Source of the DNA: Methylopumilus sp036745495
GTDB taxonomy: Bacteria; Pseudomonadota; Gammaproteobacteria; Burkholderiales; Methylophilaceae
NCBI GenBank assembly: GCA_036745495.1
Contig: DAIOGA010000003.1
Coordinates: forward strand, 1 to 64,000
Reading direction: 5' to 3'
DNA: 64,000 bases
Shown: positions 52,222 to 62,830 of the stretch, piece by piece
Layout: each line of letters begins with the position of its first letter
Numbering within the stretch: position 1 is the first letter of the stretch
Notes under the pieces: model-generated
Database searches by the model: none
Told to the model about the DNA's origin: nothing
What the model saw: only the letters and a program-made list of their open reading frames with translations
Position numbers and translations under genes: made by a program

Positions 52222-53609
52222 ATGTTTACAATATTCAATATATCCTTGGTTACTCTTCCAACCGAACCCGCGCCCATAACAATTAAAATCGAGTCTTGAT
52301 CAATATGTTGAAGCGCTGTTTTAGCTAACTCTTTAATGTCTTTTTCAAAAGAAACTTTGTTTTTAATTTTATTCATACTATCCATCATCGCCATGGAACT
52401 TACTCCTGGAATTGCTTTTTCACCAGCTGAATAAATATCAGTGAGAAGTACTTTATCTGCCTTTTGTAATACTCTTACAAATTCATCAAAACAATCTCTT
52501 GTCCTGGTATAACGATGAGGCTGAAAAACAAGATGGATGGATTTATTTGGATAAGCATCCCTCGCTGCATCAAGGACTGCTTCAATTTCAACTGGATGAT
52601 GTCCATAATCGTCTACCAGAGTAAAAGATTTTTTATCAAAGATTAAATTTTTATAAGTTTCAAATCTTCGACCCACGCCCTTGAAATGCTTTAAGGCATC
52701 AATCGTTTTAGAGATCGGTATCTCAAGTTCATCAGCTAATGCTATTGCTGCCAGTGCATTTCTCACGTAATGCTTTCCTGGTAGATTCAAAGTCATGTCT
52801 TTTTTAACAACATCAGAGTGTTTAATCGTCACTTTAAAATGCATTTTGCCTGCGTCTGCTTCAACTTCTTCAGCATGCACATCTGCATCATCCGACAAAC
52901 CATATGTGATGATCGGTCTAGAAATTTCAGGAAGAATAGATTTAATAACGGGATCGTCAATACAGACAATCACCACACCATAAAAAGGTAATCGATGTAT
53001 GAATTCGATATATGTTTTTTTAAGTTTATCAAAATCATTGTCATATGTTTCCATGTGATCTTGATCAATATTTGTCACTACAGAATATACTGGCGTCAAA
53101 TGTAAAAATGATGCGTCGGACTCATCTGCCTCAACAACAATATATTCACCATTACCTAGCTTGGCATTTGCATTTAAAGAAGAAAGTCTTCCACCAATAA
53201 CATAAGTCGGATCCATTGAGGCTTCTGCCAAAATAGAAGCTATTAAACTCGTTGTTGTTGTTTTGCCGTGAGTACCCGCTACAGCAATGCCCTTTTTAAA
53301 GCGCATCAATTCTGAAAGCATTTCGGCTCTCGGCATAATCGGGATTTTGTTTTTTATAGCGGCTTTTAATTCGGGATTAGCTTTATCGATTGCTGAAGAA
53401 ATAACAATGACATCAATATCTTTAATATTCTCTGCAGCATGATTAATAAAAATCTTAATACCAAGTTCTTTTAATCTTGAAGTGACTGGCGAATCCTGAA
53501 TGTCGGAGCCGGAGATAAAATAACCTAGGTTATGCATCACTTCTGCGATACCGCTCATGCCTGAGCCACCTATACCTACAAAATGAATTCGGTTGATATT
53601 GTGTTTCAT
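52218..53609 (-). CDS. murC: UDP-N-acetylmuramate-L-alanine ligase
   Basis: MurC adds the first amino acid of the stem peptide. It shows H-F-V-G-I-G-G-S-G-M-S-G near 9-20, the ATP loop A-G-T-H-G-K-T-T-T near 111-119, V-E-A-D-E-S-D near 159-165 and V-D-D-Y-G-H-H-P near 328-335. The length (463 aa) is normal. Both ends overlap neighbours by four bases (murG and murB), consistent with coupled translation. Confidence 0.98.
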   Translation of the reverse strand: MKHNINRIHFVGIGGSGMSGIAEVMHNLGYFISGSDIQDSPVTSRLKELGIKIFINHAAENIKDIDVIVISSAIDKANPELKAAIKNKIPIMPRAEMLSELMRFKKGIAVAGTHGKTTTTSLIASILAEASMDPTYVIGGRLSSLNANAKLGNGEYIVVEADESDASFLHLTPVYSVVTNIDQDHMETYDNDFDKLKKTYIEFIHRLPFYGVVIVCIDDPVIKSILPEISRPIITYGLSDDADVHAEEVEADAGKMHFKVTIKHSDVVKKDMTLNLPGKHYVRNALAAIALADELEIPISKTIDALKHFKGVGRRFETYKNLIFDKKSFTLVDDYGHHPVEIEAVLDAARDAYPNKSIHLVFQPHRYTRTRDCFDEFVRVLQKADKVLLTDIYSAGEKAIPGVSSMAMMDSMNKIKNKVSFEKDIKELAKTALQHIDQDSILIVMGAGSVGRVTKDILNIVNI

Positions 53610-54679
53610 TTTTTAATTAATTGCTCGCATGCTTGATAAATAACTTCTTCAGGTTTTGTTGCTTTATTTTCCAATGCAGCTTTTGACATTTTTAAGCATT
53701 CATTTCTTGTCATGTCTTTAAGTAAACCACTTAATAATTCGGTTGTGAGCTCCTCCTGAATTATAAGTCGCGCGGCTTTCTTATCGCTTAAGTATTTTGC
53801 GTTATAAAACTGATGGTTATCCACAGCAAAAGGGAACGGCACCAATATACTAGGAATGCCTGCCGCCGAAAATTCAGATACCGTGAGAGCGCCAGCCCTT
53901 GCTATGACAAGGTCTGCCCATTCATAAACCTTTTCAATATGGTCCAAATAAGCTCTACAGTCAGCTTTAATGCCACATTTTTTATAATTTTCTTTTAATT
54001 CTTCAAAATGTTTCTCGCCTGATTGATGAATAATCGTTGGTCTATTTTTAGGTTTAATTTGTTTAATACTTAAAGGAATTGTATCGTTAAAAAATTTGGC
54101 TCCCAAACTACCGCCCACAACAAGTAATCTCAAAGGGCCTTTTCTATCTTTAAATCTTAGGGTGGGTGGTTTAATTTCTCTAATACCATCTCTTACTGGG
54201 TTACCAATTTTATGAGAGGCCCGTATCAATTTAATCGGAAACGCAGAATATATTTGTGTTGCGATCATTGCTAGTAATTTATTGGTGAGGCCTGGAATGG
54301 AATTTTGTTCGTGCACAATAAGTGGCTTACCCATTAGCCTTGCCATAAGACCGCCTGGAAACGAAACATAACCACCCATAGCAATCACTACATCTGGCTT
54401 TTCTTTTTTAATTGCTTTTGCACATTGTATTAATGCAATCAAAAGTTTAAATGGAAGCTTTAACCAACTTAAAAAGCTTTTGCCTCTAACGCCAGTAATA
54501 TCAATCATGGCTTTTTGATAAGGCTTTTTATCGATTAACTTATTTTCCATGCCATGAGAAGTTCCAAGCCAAGTAATCGACCAACCTTTAGCTTTCAAAT
54601 AATCGGCAATCGCAATACCTGGATAAATGTGGCCTCCAGTGCCTCCTGCGATTATCAATATTTTTTTATGGGATTTCAT
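53606..54679 (-). CDS. murG: Lipid II synthase MurG
   Basis: MurG adds GlcNAc to lipid I on the inner face of the membrane. It shows A-G-G-T-G-G-H-I-Y-P-G near 11-21, the membrane-facing region, H-E-Q-N-S-I-P-G near 122-129, V-V-G-G-S-L-G-A near 187-194 and R-A-G-A-L-T-V-S-E near 262-270. The length (357 aa) is normal. It follows ftsW by 4 bases. Confidence 0.97.
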   Translation of the reverse strand: MKSHKKILIIAGGTGGHIYPGIAIADYLKAKGWSITWLGTSHGMENKLIDKKPYQKAMIDITGVRGKSFLSWLKLPFKLLIALIQCAKAIKKEKPDVVIAMGGYVSFPGGLMARLMGKPLIVHEQNSIPGLTNKLLAMIATQIYSAFPIKLIRASHKIGNPVRDGIREIKPPTLRFKDRKGPLRLLVVGGSLGAKFFNDTIPLSIKQIKPKNRPTIIHQSGEKHFEELKENYKKCGIKADCRAYLDHIEKVYEWADLVIARAGALTVSEFSAAGIPSILVPFPFAVDNHQFYNAKYLSDKKAARLIIQEELTTELLSGLLKDMTRNECLKMSKAALENKATKPEEVIYQACEQLIKK

Positions 54680-54683
54680 GTAG

Positions 54684-55841
54684 TTAAATTCCCCTTAAGC
54701 CTCTTCGGTTTTCCCAGTCAATCCTGAGTAATATAGCAAGCGCAATCATATTAGCTAATATGCCGCTGCCGCCATAAGATAAAAGTGGCAAGGTTAAACC
54801 TTTAGTAGGAAGAAGTCCCATATTCACGCCCATATTAATAATGCCTTGTGTGCCAAACCAAATACCAATGCCCTGAGATAGCAACGCTGAATAATAACTT
54901 TCATTAATGATGGCCTCTTTAGCAATACCAAAAGCTCTAATCACAAGCCATGAAAATAACCCTATGACGATCAGTACACCAAAGAAACCAAATTCTTCAG
55001 CTAATACAGCTAAAATAAAATCGGTATGAGCTTCTGGTAAATAGAGCAATTTTTCGACACTACCCCCTAGTCCTACGCCAAAAAATTCCCCGCGACCAAA
55101 TGCTATAAGAGCGTGTGATAACTGATAACCTTTTCCATAAGGATCAGCCCATGGGTTGAAAAAACCTACTAATCTTTGATATCTATAGTCAGAGCTAAAA
55201 ATTAATGCTGCCATTCCAATAGGGGCAACAATACTTAAGCCCATCAGTATTTTTTTATCGATCCCACCTAAAATTAATGTGCACATCGCAATAACTGAAA
55301 TTACAGCAAATGCGCCGAAATCTGGCTCGAGTAATAATAATGCACCTATTAAGATGATCACTGATGCCATTGGAAGAAATCCTTTTAAAAAACTACCAAT
55401 CTCTTTGGATTTTCTCAAGACATAATCTGATGCATACATCGCTGTAAATAATTTCATAAATTCGGAAGGTTGCATATTTAATATAAATAATGAAATCCAA
55501 CGTCTACTTCCATTCACTACATGGCCAATACCAGGGATAAGTACAAGAATTAAAGACACCATGCCTGCCACGAATAAATAAGGGGACATCTTTTGCCACC
55601 AACGAATAGGGATCTGAAAGGTAATAAATCCACCAATAAACCCTAATAAAATATAAATCGATTGTCTTAGTAAAAAAAAGTAATTTTGATGTTTAGTTAA
55701 TTTGCTAGATTCAGCAAAAGAAATTGAAGATGAGTAAACCATAATAAGACCAATCGCGATCAGAATAGACGAAACCCAAAAGAGCCCTTGATCAAAAGAA
55801 GGTTTATCTATTGTCGATTTATTTGAAAATTTATCGATCAT
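54684..55841 (-). CDS. ftsW: SEDS glycosyltransferase FtsW
   Basis: FtsW polymerises septal glycan together with FtsI. About ten membrane helices are visible in 385 aa, with V-Y-S-S-S near 35-39, Q-P-S-E-F-M-K near 124-130, the large loop with the catalytic Asp region (L-E-P-D-F-G near 172) and G-L-L-P-T-K-G-L-T-L-P-L-L-S-Y-G-G-S near 345-362. Start and stop fit the flanking murD and murG genes closely. Confidence 0.97.
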   Translation of the reverse strand: MIDKFSNKSTIDKPSFDQGLFWVSSILIAIGLIMVYSSSISFAESSKLTKHQNYFFLLRQSIYILLGFIGGFITFQIPIRWWQKMSPYLFVAGMVSLILVLIPGIGHVVNGSRRWISLFILNMQPSEFMKLFTAMYASDYVLRKSKEIGSFLKGFLPMASVIILIGALLLLEPDFGAFAVISVIAMCTLILGGIDKKILMGLSIVAPIGMAALIFSSDYRYQRLVGFFNPWADPYGKGYQLSHALIAFGRGEFFGVGLGGSVEKLLYLPEAHTDFILAVLAEEFGFFGVLIVIGLFSWLVIRAFGIAKEAIINESYYSALLSQGIGIWFGTQGIINMGVNMGLLPTKGLTLPLLSYGGSGILANMIALAILLRIDWENRRGLRGI

Positions 55842-57187
55842 GATTTATTTTTTAATCTACTTACGCAATCTTTAAAAACTTGTCCGCGATGTACATAATT
55901 CTTAAACATATCTGTACTTGCGCATGCTGGAGAGAGAAGAATTACATCGCCAGATTTGGCCAATTCAAAAGATTTGATAATTGCTAATTCAAGATTTTTT
56001 TCAATGCTTACTGGAATTGATTCGTCAGTAAATATCTCTTGCATGATTTTTGCATCTTTACCAATCAAAGCAATATTTTTCACTTTTATTTTAGATGGAT
56101 TTATTAATGGTTTGAAGTTCTGATTTTTTCCATCTCCCCCTGCAATAAGCAAGGTTGGCTTGGTCATACTTTGAATAGCAGCAATCGTAGCACCTACGTT
56201 AGTACCTTTTGAGTCATTATAAAAATCAATGCCTGATATGGAGCCTACATATTCAACACGATGGGGCGGTGCTTTAAATTGACTGATTACTTTTTTAATC
56301 ACATCATTAGAAATTTTGAATGGCTCACAAAGCGCCAAAGCGGCCATAATATTTTGTATGTTATGTGCGCCCTTAAGTTTAATTTCATCTACAGAAATAA
56401 TTTCAGCATTACCTTTTGCGATGAAATATTGATTTCCATTCTTTTTAATACCGTAATTTTTTAAGTCTAACTGATTTCCAAATGTCACAGAATCTTCATT
56501 TATCTGAGATTTAAGATATTCGTCATCTCGATTCAAAATACTATTTTTGGCATGATTAAATATTCTATATTTCGCTTTCGCATATTCTTCAATTGATGAA
56601 TATCGATCCATATGGTCTTCTGAAATATTCAATACTGCTGCAGACTCAAGCGCCAATGAATATGTTGTTTCTAATTGATAACTTGATAACTCAAGAACAT
56701 AAACTTCAGGCGTTTTTTGATTGAGAGTATTTAATATAGGAGTACCGATATTACCTCCAACAATAGTCGATATGCCTGCTGCTTTTAATAGCTCCCCCAC
56801 AAGCGAAGTGACTGTTGTTTTGCCATTCGAGCCTGTAATTCCAATAACTTTTGAACTATTTGATTTAACTTGCGCAAAGATTTCAATATCACCAATTACA
56901 GGTATGCCTTGATTTAAAGCACTCTGAACATAACTTTCTTTTAATGAAACGCCCGGACTAATAATAATTAATTCAATATCATTAATCACTTCATCGTTAA
57001 ACGCTTCTCCAACAGAGAATTTAATGCCTTTGAATCTCGCTTTTATTTCATCTAAGTTTTCAAGATTCGATCTTGTATCAATTGCGTGAATAACACATTC
57101 TTTATTCATCAAAAAATGTAATACGGATTGGCCGGTATCCCCAAGACCAATTACCAAAATTTTTTTCTTATTAAAGTTAATCGTCAT
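55838..57187 (-). CDS. murD: UDP-N-acetylmuramoylalanine-D-glutamate ligase
   Basis: MurD adds D-glutamate to the stem. It shows G-L-G-D-T-G-Q-S near 14-21, I-T-G-S-N-G-K-T-T near 116-124, a Lys-bearing centre, N-I-S-E-D-H-M-D-R near 185 and N-D-S-K-G-T-N near 317-323. The length (449 aa) is normal. It overlaps mraY upstream and ftsW downstream as ATGA. Confidence 0.97.
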   Translation of the reverse strand: MTINFNKKKILVIGLGDTGQSVLHFLMNKECVIHAIDTRSNLENLDEIKARFKGIKFSVGEAFNDEVINDIELIIISPGVSLKESYVQSALNQGIPVIGDIEIFAQVKSNSSKVIGITGSNGKTTVTSLVGELLKAAGISTIVGGNIGTPILNTLNQKTPEVYVLELSSYQLETTYSLALESAAVLNISEDHMDRYSSIEEYAKAKYRIFNHAKNSILNRDDEYLKSQINEDSVTFGNQLDLKNYGIKKNGNQYFIAKGNAEIISVDEIKLKGAHNIQNIMAALALCEPFKISNDVIKKVISQFKAPPHRVEYVGSISGIDFYNDSKGTNVGATIAAIQSMTKPTLLIAGGDGKNQNFKPLINPSKIKVKNIALIGKDAKIMQEIFTDESIPVSIEKNLELAIIKSFELAKSGDVILLSPACASTDMFKNYVHRGQVFKDCVSRLKNKS

Positions 57188-58287
57188 CTAATCTTCAGTG
57201 ATGAGATCCCAATTAATACAAGCATCATTGTGATGATCCAAAATCGAACAACGACTTGAGTTTCTTTCCAGCCTTTTTTTTCGTAATGATGATGAAGTGG
57301 GGCCATAAGAAAAATTCGCTTGCCCACGCCATATTTAAATTTAGTGTATTTAAAGTACATGACTTGGATAGCAACTGAGAAGGTCTCTACTACAAAAATG
57401 CCTCCCATAATAAATAAAACGATTTCTTGTCTTACAATAACTGCGACCGTTCCGATGGCAGCACCTAGAGCAAGTGCGCCCAAATCTCCCATAAAGACTT
57501 CTGCAGGGTAAGTGTTAAACCATAAAAAACCTAAACCAGCACCTGCCATTGCAGTACAAAATATAGCTAATTCACCAGCGCCACTGATATAAGGAATACC
57601 TAAATACTTGGCTATAACATAATTACCAGCAACATAAGCAAATACACCTAAGGCGCTTGCAACCAAAACTGCTGGCATAATCGCTAATCCATCAAGTCCA
57701 TCTGTAAGATTTACAGCATTACTACTTCCTACGATGACGATATAACTCAAGAGAATAAAAGTAAGTCCATTCATCGAAAAACTTACGTCTTTAACGAAAG
57801 GTAGGATAAGTGATGTTTGTTCAGGAGTAACCGCGTTAGACCAAAGATAAATCGATGCACCAAGACCTATGATTGACTGCCAGAGATATTTTTGGCCCGC
57901 ACTAATACCATTTGGATTTTTATAAATTACTTTTTTTAGGTCGTCTATAAACCCGATAAGGCCAAAGCCAAGGGTGACAATCAACAACACCCAAATATAG
58001 TTGTTTCTTATATCTGCCCACAATAATGTCGACACGATAATCGATACTAATATTAAACCTCCCCCCATAGTAGGTGTGCCTGTTTTAATAAGATGATCTT
58101 TGGGGCCATCTGATCTAACGGCTTGACCTATATTGTATTGATTAAGTTTTTTAATTAACCATGGGCCAAAGGCAAAAGAAATAACTAGCGATGTAATAGT
58201 AGCCATGACCGCTCTTAAGGTAATGTAATTAAATACATTAAATCCGTGAATTTCTTTTGCTAAAAATTTAAATAATTCGAGCAACAT
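57184..58287 (-). CDS. mraY: Phospho-MurNAc-pentapeptide transferase
   Basis: MraY makes lipid I from UDP-MurNAc-pentapeptide and undecaprenyl phosphate. It is a ten-helix membrane enzyme (367 aa) with K-T-G-T-P-T-M-G-G near 69-77, F-I-D-D-L-K-K near 113-119, N-L-T-D-G-L-D-G-L near 195-203 and M-A-P-L-H-H-H-Y-E near 331-339; the Asp residues hold magnesium and the His cluster is conserved. It lies 23 bases after murF, the largest gap between genes in the fts/mur block. Confidence 0.98.
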   Translation of the reverse strand: MLLELFKFLAKEIHGFNVFNYITLRAVMATITSLVISFAFGPWLIKKLNQYNIGQAVRSDGPKDHLIKTGTPTMGGGLILVSIIVSTLLWADIRNNYIWVLLIVTLGFGLIGFIDDLKKVIYKNPNGISAGQKYLWQSIIGLGASIYLWSNAVTPEQTSLILPFVKDVSFSMNGLTFILLSYIVIVGSSNAVNLTDGLDGLAIMPAVLVASALGVFAYVAGNYVIAKYLGIPYISGAGELAIFCTAMAGAGLGFLWFNTYPAEVFMGDLGALALGAAIGTVAVIVRQEIVLFIMGGIFVVETFSVAIQVMYFKYTKFKYGVGKRIFLMAPLHHHYEKKGWKETQVVVRFWIITMMLVLIGISSLKIR

Positions 58288-58310
58288 AATTTTTATCTTT
58301 CTTAAAAATT

Positions 58311-59657
58311 TTAAGTAAGCGCTTCTACCACTTCTTCCATCTTCATAAAACGTGAGCCTTTAATAAGCACACATGAATTTTTTCTTATTTTTGATTTGAC
58401 GTATTGAATAAGTTCTTTTTTATTATTAAACCATTTCGCATTACCGTTGCACTTATCAATAGTATGTTTAGTTAATTTACCTATACCTACCACATGTAAT
58501 GTTTTCTTTTTGTTGATATGGGTCGCGATGGAAGCATGATATTGAGCTGCTTTTTTGCCGAGCTCACCCATATCTCCGATTATTAAGATTTTTTCATAAT
58601 CTTTATTGGCTAATACATCAATTGCCGCCCGCATCGACTCTGGGTTTGCATTGTAAGTATCATCAATCAGCATTGATCCATTAAGGCCTTTTTTTACTTC
58701 CAATCTTCCATGAACTGGCTTAATAGCCTCAATACCTTTTTTAATTGTTTTTAATGGGATTTTCAGAGCAATCGTTGAAGCAACTGCTGCAAGCACATTT
58801 TTTAAATTATGCTCCCCTTGTAATTTCACTTTAATATTGACCGAGCCTTTAGGTGTGTGAATTTGGGAAATGCCCTGCGCTGTTTTCTTAAGATAAACAT
58901 CAGATTTTTTGTTTAGTCCAAATGAAATAATTTTTTTAGTTCGAGCTGCATTTTTCATTAGGCTATAAAACTCGTCGTCTCGATTTATGATCGCAGTGCC
59001 ATCTTTTTTTAAGCCTTCAAATATTTCTGATTTCGCTTTTGCAATTCCTTTTTTAGATCCAAAAAATTCAATATGTGCTTCAGCAATATTTGTGATCACT
59101 GCAATATCAGGTATCGCAATCTTACTTAAATAACTAATTTCACCCTTATGGTTCATGCCCATTTCAACTACAGCGCATTTTTGTATTTTTTTTATATTTA
59201 ATAAAGATAAGGGCAAGCCAATATCATTATTAAAATTTCCCTGACTCATAAGAAGCTTCTTCTTGCTTTTTAGATGTGATGAGACAATGCTGCCAATCAT
59301 TTCTTTTGTGGTGGTCTTACCATTGCTCCCAGTAATTGCAACTAAAGGTATTTTTGATTGTGACTTCCAATATTGAGCTAACTTGCCTAAGGCTTCTCGA
59401 CCGCTTTTCACAATAATTTTATTTTTTGTATCTTTCTGATTTGTCGAAATAATTGCAGCAATAGCGCCTTTTTGAATAGCACTTGATGCAAAAAGATCTC
59501 CATTAAATTTTTCACCCTTGATGCCTATAAAAAGATCGTCCTTATGAATGTCTTTACTATTAATAGAAATGCGCTTAATCTTTTTGTTAAGTAGGGCTTC
59601 ATCTCCCTGATAGGTTCCGCCAACAATTTTTTTAACCTGATTTAAATTTAGGTTCAT
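58311..59657 (-). CDS. murF: UDP-MurNAc-tripeptide-D-Ala-D-Ala ligase
   Basis: MurF adds the D-Ala-D-Ala made by Ddl. It shows I-T-G-S-N-G-K-T-T-T-K near 108-118, E-M-G-M-N-H-K-G-E near 167, N-I-A-E-A-H near 190, and D-D-T-Y-N-A-N-P near 333-340. The length (448 aa) is normal. The product is strikingly lysine-rich, like MurE beside it. The start follows the murE stop without a gap. Confidence 0.97.
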   Translation of the reverse strand: MNLNLNQVKKIVGGTYQGDEALLNKKIKRISINSKDIHKDDLFIGIKGEKFNGDLFASSAIQKGAIAAIISTNQKDTKNKIIVKSGREALGKLAQYWKSQSKIPLVAITGSNGKTTTKEMIGSIVSSHLKSKKKLLMSQGNFNNDIGLPLSLLNIKKIQKCAVVEMGMNHKGEISYLSKIAIPDIAVITNIAEAHIEFFGSKKGIAKAKSEIFEGLKKDGTAIINRDDEFYSLMKNAARTKKIISFGLNKKSDVYLKKTAQGISQIHTPKGSVNIKVKLQGEHNLKNVLAAVASTIALKIPLKTIKKGIEAIKPVHGRLEVKKGLNGSMLIDDTYNANPESMRAAIDVLANKDYEKILIIGDMGELGKKAAQYHASIATHINKKKTLHVVGIGKLTKHTIDKCNGNAKWFNNKKELIQYVKSKIRKNSCVLIKGSRFMKMEEVVEALT

Positions 59658-61088
59658 TTAGTTTGCCTTGTATGCTTTAAGTGCTTTTCTTGCATATTTT
59701 TGATCGCTAAATGAGTATCTAACACCTTTAATTTCTTGGTAAGTTTCATGGCCTTTTCCAGCTATGAGAATCACGTCATTTTTTTTAGCATGCTTAATTG
59801 CCTTATCTATTGCTTTCTCTCTATCAAGCTCAATACGATAAGAGCCTTTCATATATTTACTAATTTCATTAATGATATTTTCAGGGTTTTCATTTCTTGG
59901 ATTATCTGACGTAATAAAATTGATATCGGCTATTTTAGAAGCTACTTGAGCCATATCTTTTCTTTTTCCTGTATCCCGGTCCCCTCCACATCCAAATATA
60001 CATATAAGATTGCCATCAGTTTGTTTTTTGAGAGTTTCAAGCACTTTTTTTAAAGCATCTGGTGTGTGTGCATAATCAACAAAAATCTTTGGTGTATTTT
60101 TAGAGCCTAATCTTTCCATTCTTCCTGGAACTTGAGAGATAAGACTTATTTGTTTTACAATTTTTTGTATTGAATAACCAGATGCTATTAATGAAGCGAT
60201 TACTGCCAATAAGTTGTAAACATTAAATTCACCAACTACAGGGGCTTCAACTTGATATATTTGTTTTTTGTAGGCAATTCGAAAAGATGTGCTCGAATTT
60301 GAATATGCAATATCTGTCGCTCTAATATCACCACTTTTTATTCCATAACTTAAAACTTTAGTTTTGTTCTTAGTGAGCAAAGTTTTAAGTTTTTTCCCAT
60401 ATAAATCATCAATATTAATAACTGCAACTTTTATCGATGAAAAATAAAATAACTTTTTTTTCTCATTAAAATAATTTTTAAGATTGAGATGGTAATCTAA
60501 ATGGTCTCTTGTTAAATTTGTGAATACGGCTAGATCAAAAAGAATACCGTTCACTCTGCCTTGAGATAAAGCATGTGATGAAACCTCCATTACGACTGAT
60601 TTTATTTTTTTATCTTTAAATTGCTTTAAGATGCGATGGCTTGAAATTGCATCTGGGGTTGTATATGCATGCGATTTTAATTTTTTGTATCCAAATCCAA
60701 GCGTTCCTATTACGCCTGTTTTTTTGCCCATTAGATTTTGTATTTCTGCCATCCAGTAGGCGCATGATGTTTTTCCATTTGTACCAGTAATACCTATTGT
60801 AAGTAATTGCTTGGAAGGTTCTTTAAAAAATATATTTGCAATTTCACCTTCTTTATTTTTTAAATCCTCTACAGGAAAATTTTTTGTGTTCCATGATTTT
60901 TTCCATACAAAATTTTTCTTTTCGTAGAGTATTGCTTTGGCACCTTTTTTAATGGCCGCCTCAATATAATCCCTACCGTCATGATGCATGCCGGGATAAG
61001 CTAAAAACAAAGAATTCTTTTTTGTATGTCTACTGTCGTTTGATATATCAGAGAAGTGATTGCCAATTTTTTTTAATACACTCTTCAT
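59658..61088 (-). CDS. murE: UDP-MurNAc-L-Ala-D-Glu-meso-DAP ligase
   Basis: MurE adds the third residue of the stem. It shows I-T-G-T-N-G-K-T-S near 98-106, V-M-E-V-S-S-H-A-L near 166-174, D-Y-A-H-T-P-D near 334-340 and D-N-P-R-N-E-N-P near 396-403; the D-N-P-R motif marks use of meso-diaminopimelate rather than lysine, as expected for a Gram-negative cell. The protein is 476 aa and lysine-rich. The start overlaps the ftsI stop as ATGA. Confidence 0.97.
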   Translation of the reverse strand: MKSVLKKIGNHFSDISNDSRHTKKNSLFLAYPGMHHDGRDYIEAAIKKGAKAILYEKKNFVWKKSWNTKNFPVEDLKNKEGEIANIFFKEPSKQLLTIGITGTNGKTSCAYWMAEIQNLMGKKTGVIGTLGFGYKKLKSHAYTTPDAISSHRILKQFKDKKIKSVVMEVSSHALSQGRVNGILFDLAVFTNLTRDHLDYHLNLKNYFNEKKKLFYFSSIKVAVINIDDLYGKKLKTLLTKNKTKVLSYGIKSGDIRATDIAYSNSSTSFRIAYKKQIYQVEAPVVGEFNVYNLLAVIASLIASGYSIQKIVKQISLISQVPGRMERLGSKNTPKIFVDYAHTPDALKKVLETLKKQTDGNLICIFGCGGDRDTGKRKDMAQVASKIADINFITSDNPRNENPENIINEISKYMKGSYRIELDREKAIDKAIKHAKKNDVILIAGKGHETYQEIKGVRYSFSDQKYARKALKAYKAN

Positions 61089-62830
61089 ATCGTTTCTTTT
61101 GAATTAGCCTTATCTTGAGGCATAACTTTATTTTGAGTTTTTAAATCCTGAGGAATTTTTAATATCTTCATAACATCAGCCATCACGCTACTAAACACTG
61201 GGGCCGCTACGGATCCGCCGTAATGACTTCCAAGACTTGGTTCATCTATCATCACTGCCATAATAATTCTTGGATTTGAAGCCGGTGCCAAGCCTATAAA
61301 TGAGCCTATATTTTTATTCTTTTCATAAGCCCCATTTACTCCAATTTTTTCAGCTGTACCTGTTTTACCTGCAACTCTATATCCCATTATTTTTGCATTA
61401 CTTCCAGTACCTTCCTCAACAACCTGCTCCATCATCTCCACCATTGTTTTAACTGTTTGCTTTGAGAATACTTTTGTTCCCATGGGAATTTCTTCTTTCT
61501 TGAACATTGTGACTGGCTTCATTTCTCCATCATTTGCAAAAACTGTATATGACTGCGCCAATTGAAGAAGTGTTAAATTAATACCATGCCCAAAAGATAT
61601 AGTTGCTTGATCAACTTTCCCCCAATTTTTATAATCACGAAGTCTTCCGGATACTTCGCCGGGAAATCCAACACCTGTTTGCATTCCAAAGCCTACTTTG
61701 TTTAAGGTTGACCATAAATTTTTTGGCGTTTGCATTAATCCGATTCTTGCTGCTCCGACATTGGAAGATTTTGCAATTACTTCTGAAACTGTCATAAAAG
61801 GCTTACTATCGTCAGCATGGGCATCATGAATCGTAGCTGATCCAATTTTCATGAACCCTGATGAAACTTCTACCAATGAACTTGGATTAAGAATTCCCGA
61901 GTCTATTGCTGAAGATACTGTAAATGGCTTAATTGTTGATCCAGGTTCAAATACATCCGTCACTGCTCGATTTCTTGTAGGACCTACACCTTCATTAAGA
62001 TTATTTGGATTGTATGAAGGTAGATTGGCCATAGCTAATATTTCTCCTGTTTTGGCATCTAATACGATGGCTGAACCGGCTTTAGCTTTATGAGTCTCAA
62101 TTGATTTAGCTAACTCTCTATATGTTAAATATTGAATTCTTGAGTCGATTGAGAGTTTTATATCATGGCCATCTTGAGGCAATTTAACTTCTTGGAGATC
62201 ATCAACAATTTTTCCGGCATTATCTTTAATTACTTTTTTACTGCCGAGCTTCCCTGAAAGGAATTTATTTTGAGCAAGCTCAATACCTTCTTGCCCAATA
62301 TTATCTAAATTAGTAAATCCTACCAAATTCGCTGTGACATCAGCAGCTGGATAAAATCTCTTAAACTCTTTTTGAAAAAATATTCCTGGTATTTTAAGCG
62401 CTTGCAATCTTCTTGCATCATCAGGAGAAATTTGTCTCTTGAGATATATAAATTCTTTTTTATTGTTGAGAAGTTTTTGATCGACCTCATCACCAGTCAA
62501 CTTAAGAATATTTTCTAATTCTAATTTTTGTTCTTTATTTATTTTAACGTTAGGTGGATTTGCCCACACGGACTCTACTGGGCTGCTGATTGCTAAAATA
62601 TCTCCATTCCTATCAGTGATTTTTCCTCTATCTGCATATAGAGAAATCACTCGTGTACTTGTAGCATTTCCTTTTGATTGCAAAAAGTTTTTATCTAAAC
62701 TTTGCAAATATAGCGCTCTAAATATAAGTGTTAAAAATCCGGCTAGAAAAAAAAGTAAAATTAATCTTCTACGAATTCCAGAAAGCTCGAAGAATGTTTT
62801 TTCAACCTTATTGTTTATAAATAGGCTCAA
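61085..62830 (-). CDS. ftsI: Septal peptidoglycan transpeptidase FtsI (PBP3)
   Basis: FtsI crosslinks septal peptidoglycan with FtsW. It has one membrane helix (about 22-42), a pedestal domain, and the transpeptidase domain with the catalytic Ser in P-G-S-T-I-K-P-F (S-x-x-K) near 295-302, S-S-N near 353 and K-T-G-T-A-E-K near 491-497. The length (581 aa) is normal. The start is TTG at 62830, overlapping the ftsL stop as TTGA. Confidence 0.97.
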   Translation of the reverse strand: MSLFINNKVEKTFFELSGIRRRLILLFFLAGFLTLIFRALYLQSLDKNFLQSKGNATSTRVISLYADRGKITDRNGDILAISSPVESVWANPPNVKINKEQKLELENILKLTGDEVDQKLLNNKKEFIYLKRQISPDDARRLQALKIPGIFFQKEFKRFYPAADVTANLVGFTNLDNIGQEGIELAQNKFLSGKLGSKKVIKDNAGKIVDDLQEVKLPQDGHDIKLSIDSRIQYLTYRELAKSIETHKAKAGSAIVLDAKTGEILAMANLPSYNPNNLNEGVGPTRNRAVTDVFEPGSTIKPFTVSSAIDSGILNPSSLVEVSSGFMKIGSATIHDAHADDSKPFMTVSEVIAKSSNVGAARIGLMQTPKNLWSTLNKVGFGMQTGVGFPGEVSGRLRDYKNWGKVDQATISFGHGINLTLLQLAQSYTVFANDGEMKPVTMFKKEEIPMGTKVFSKQTVKTMVEMMEQVVEEGTGSNAKIMGYRVAGKTGTAEKIGVNGAYEKNKNIGSFIGLAPASNPRIIMAVMIDEPSLGSHYGGSVAAPVFSSVMADVMKILKIPQDLKTQNKVMPQDKANSKETI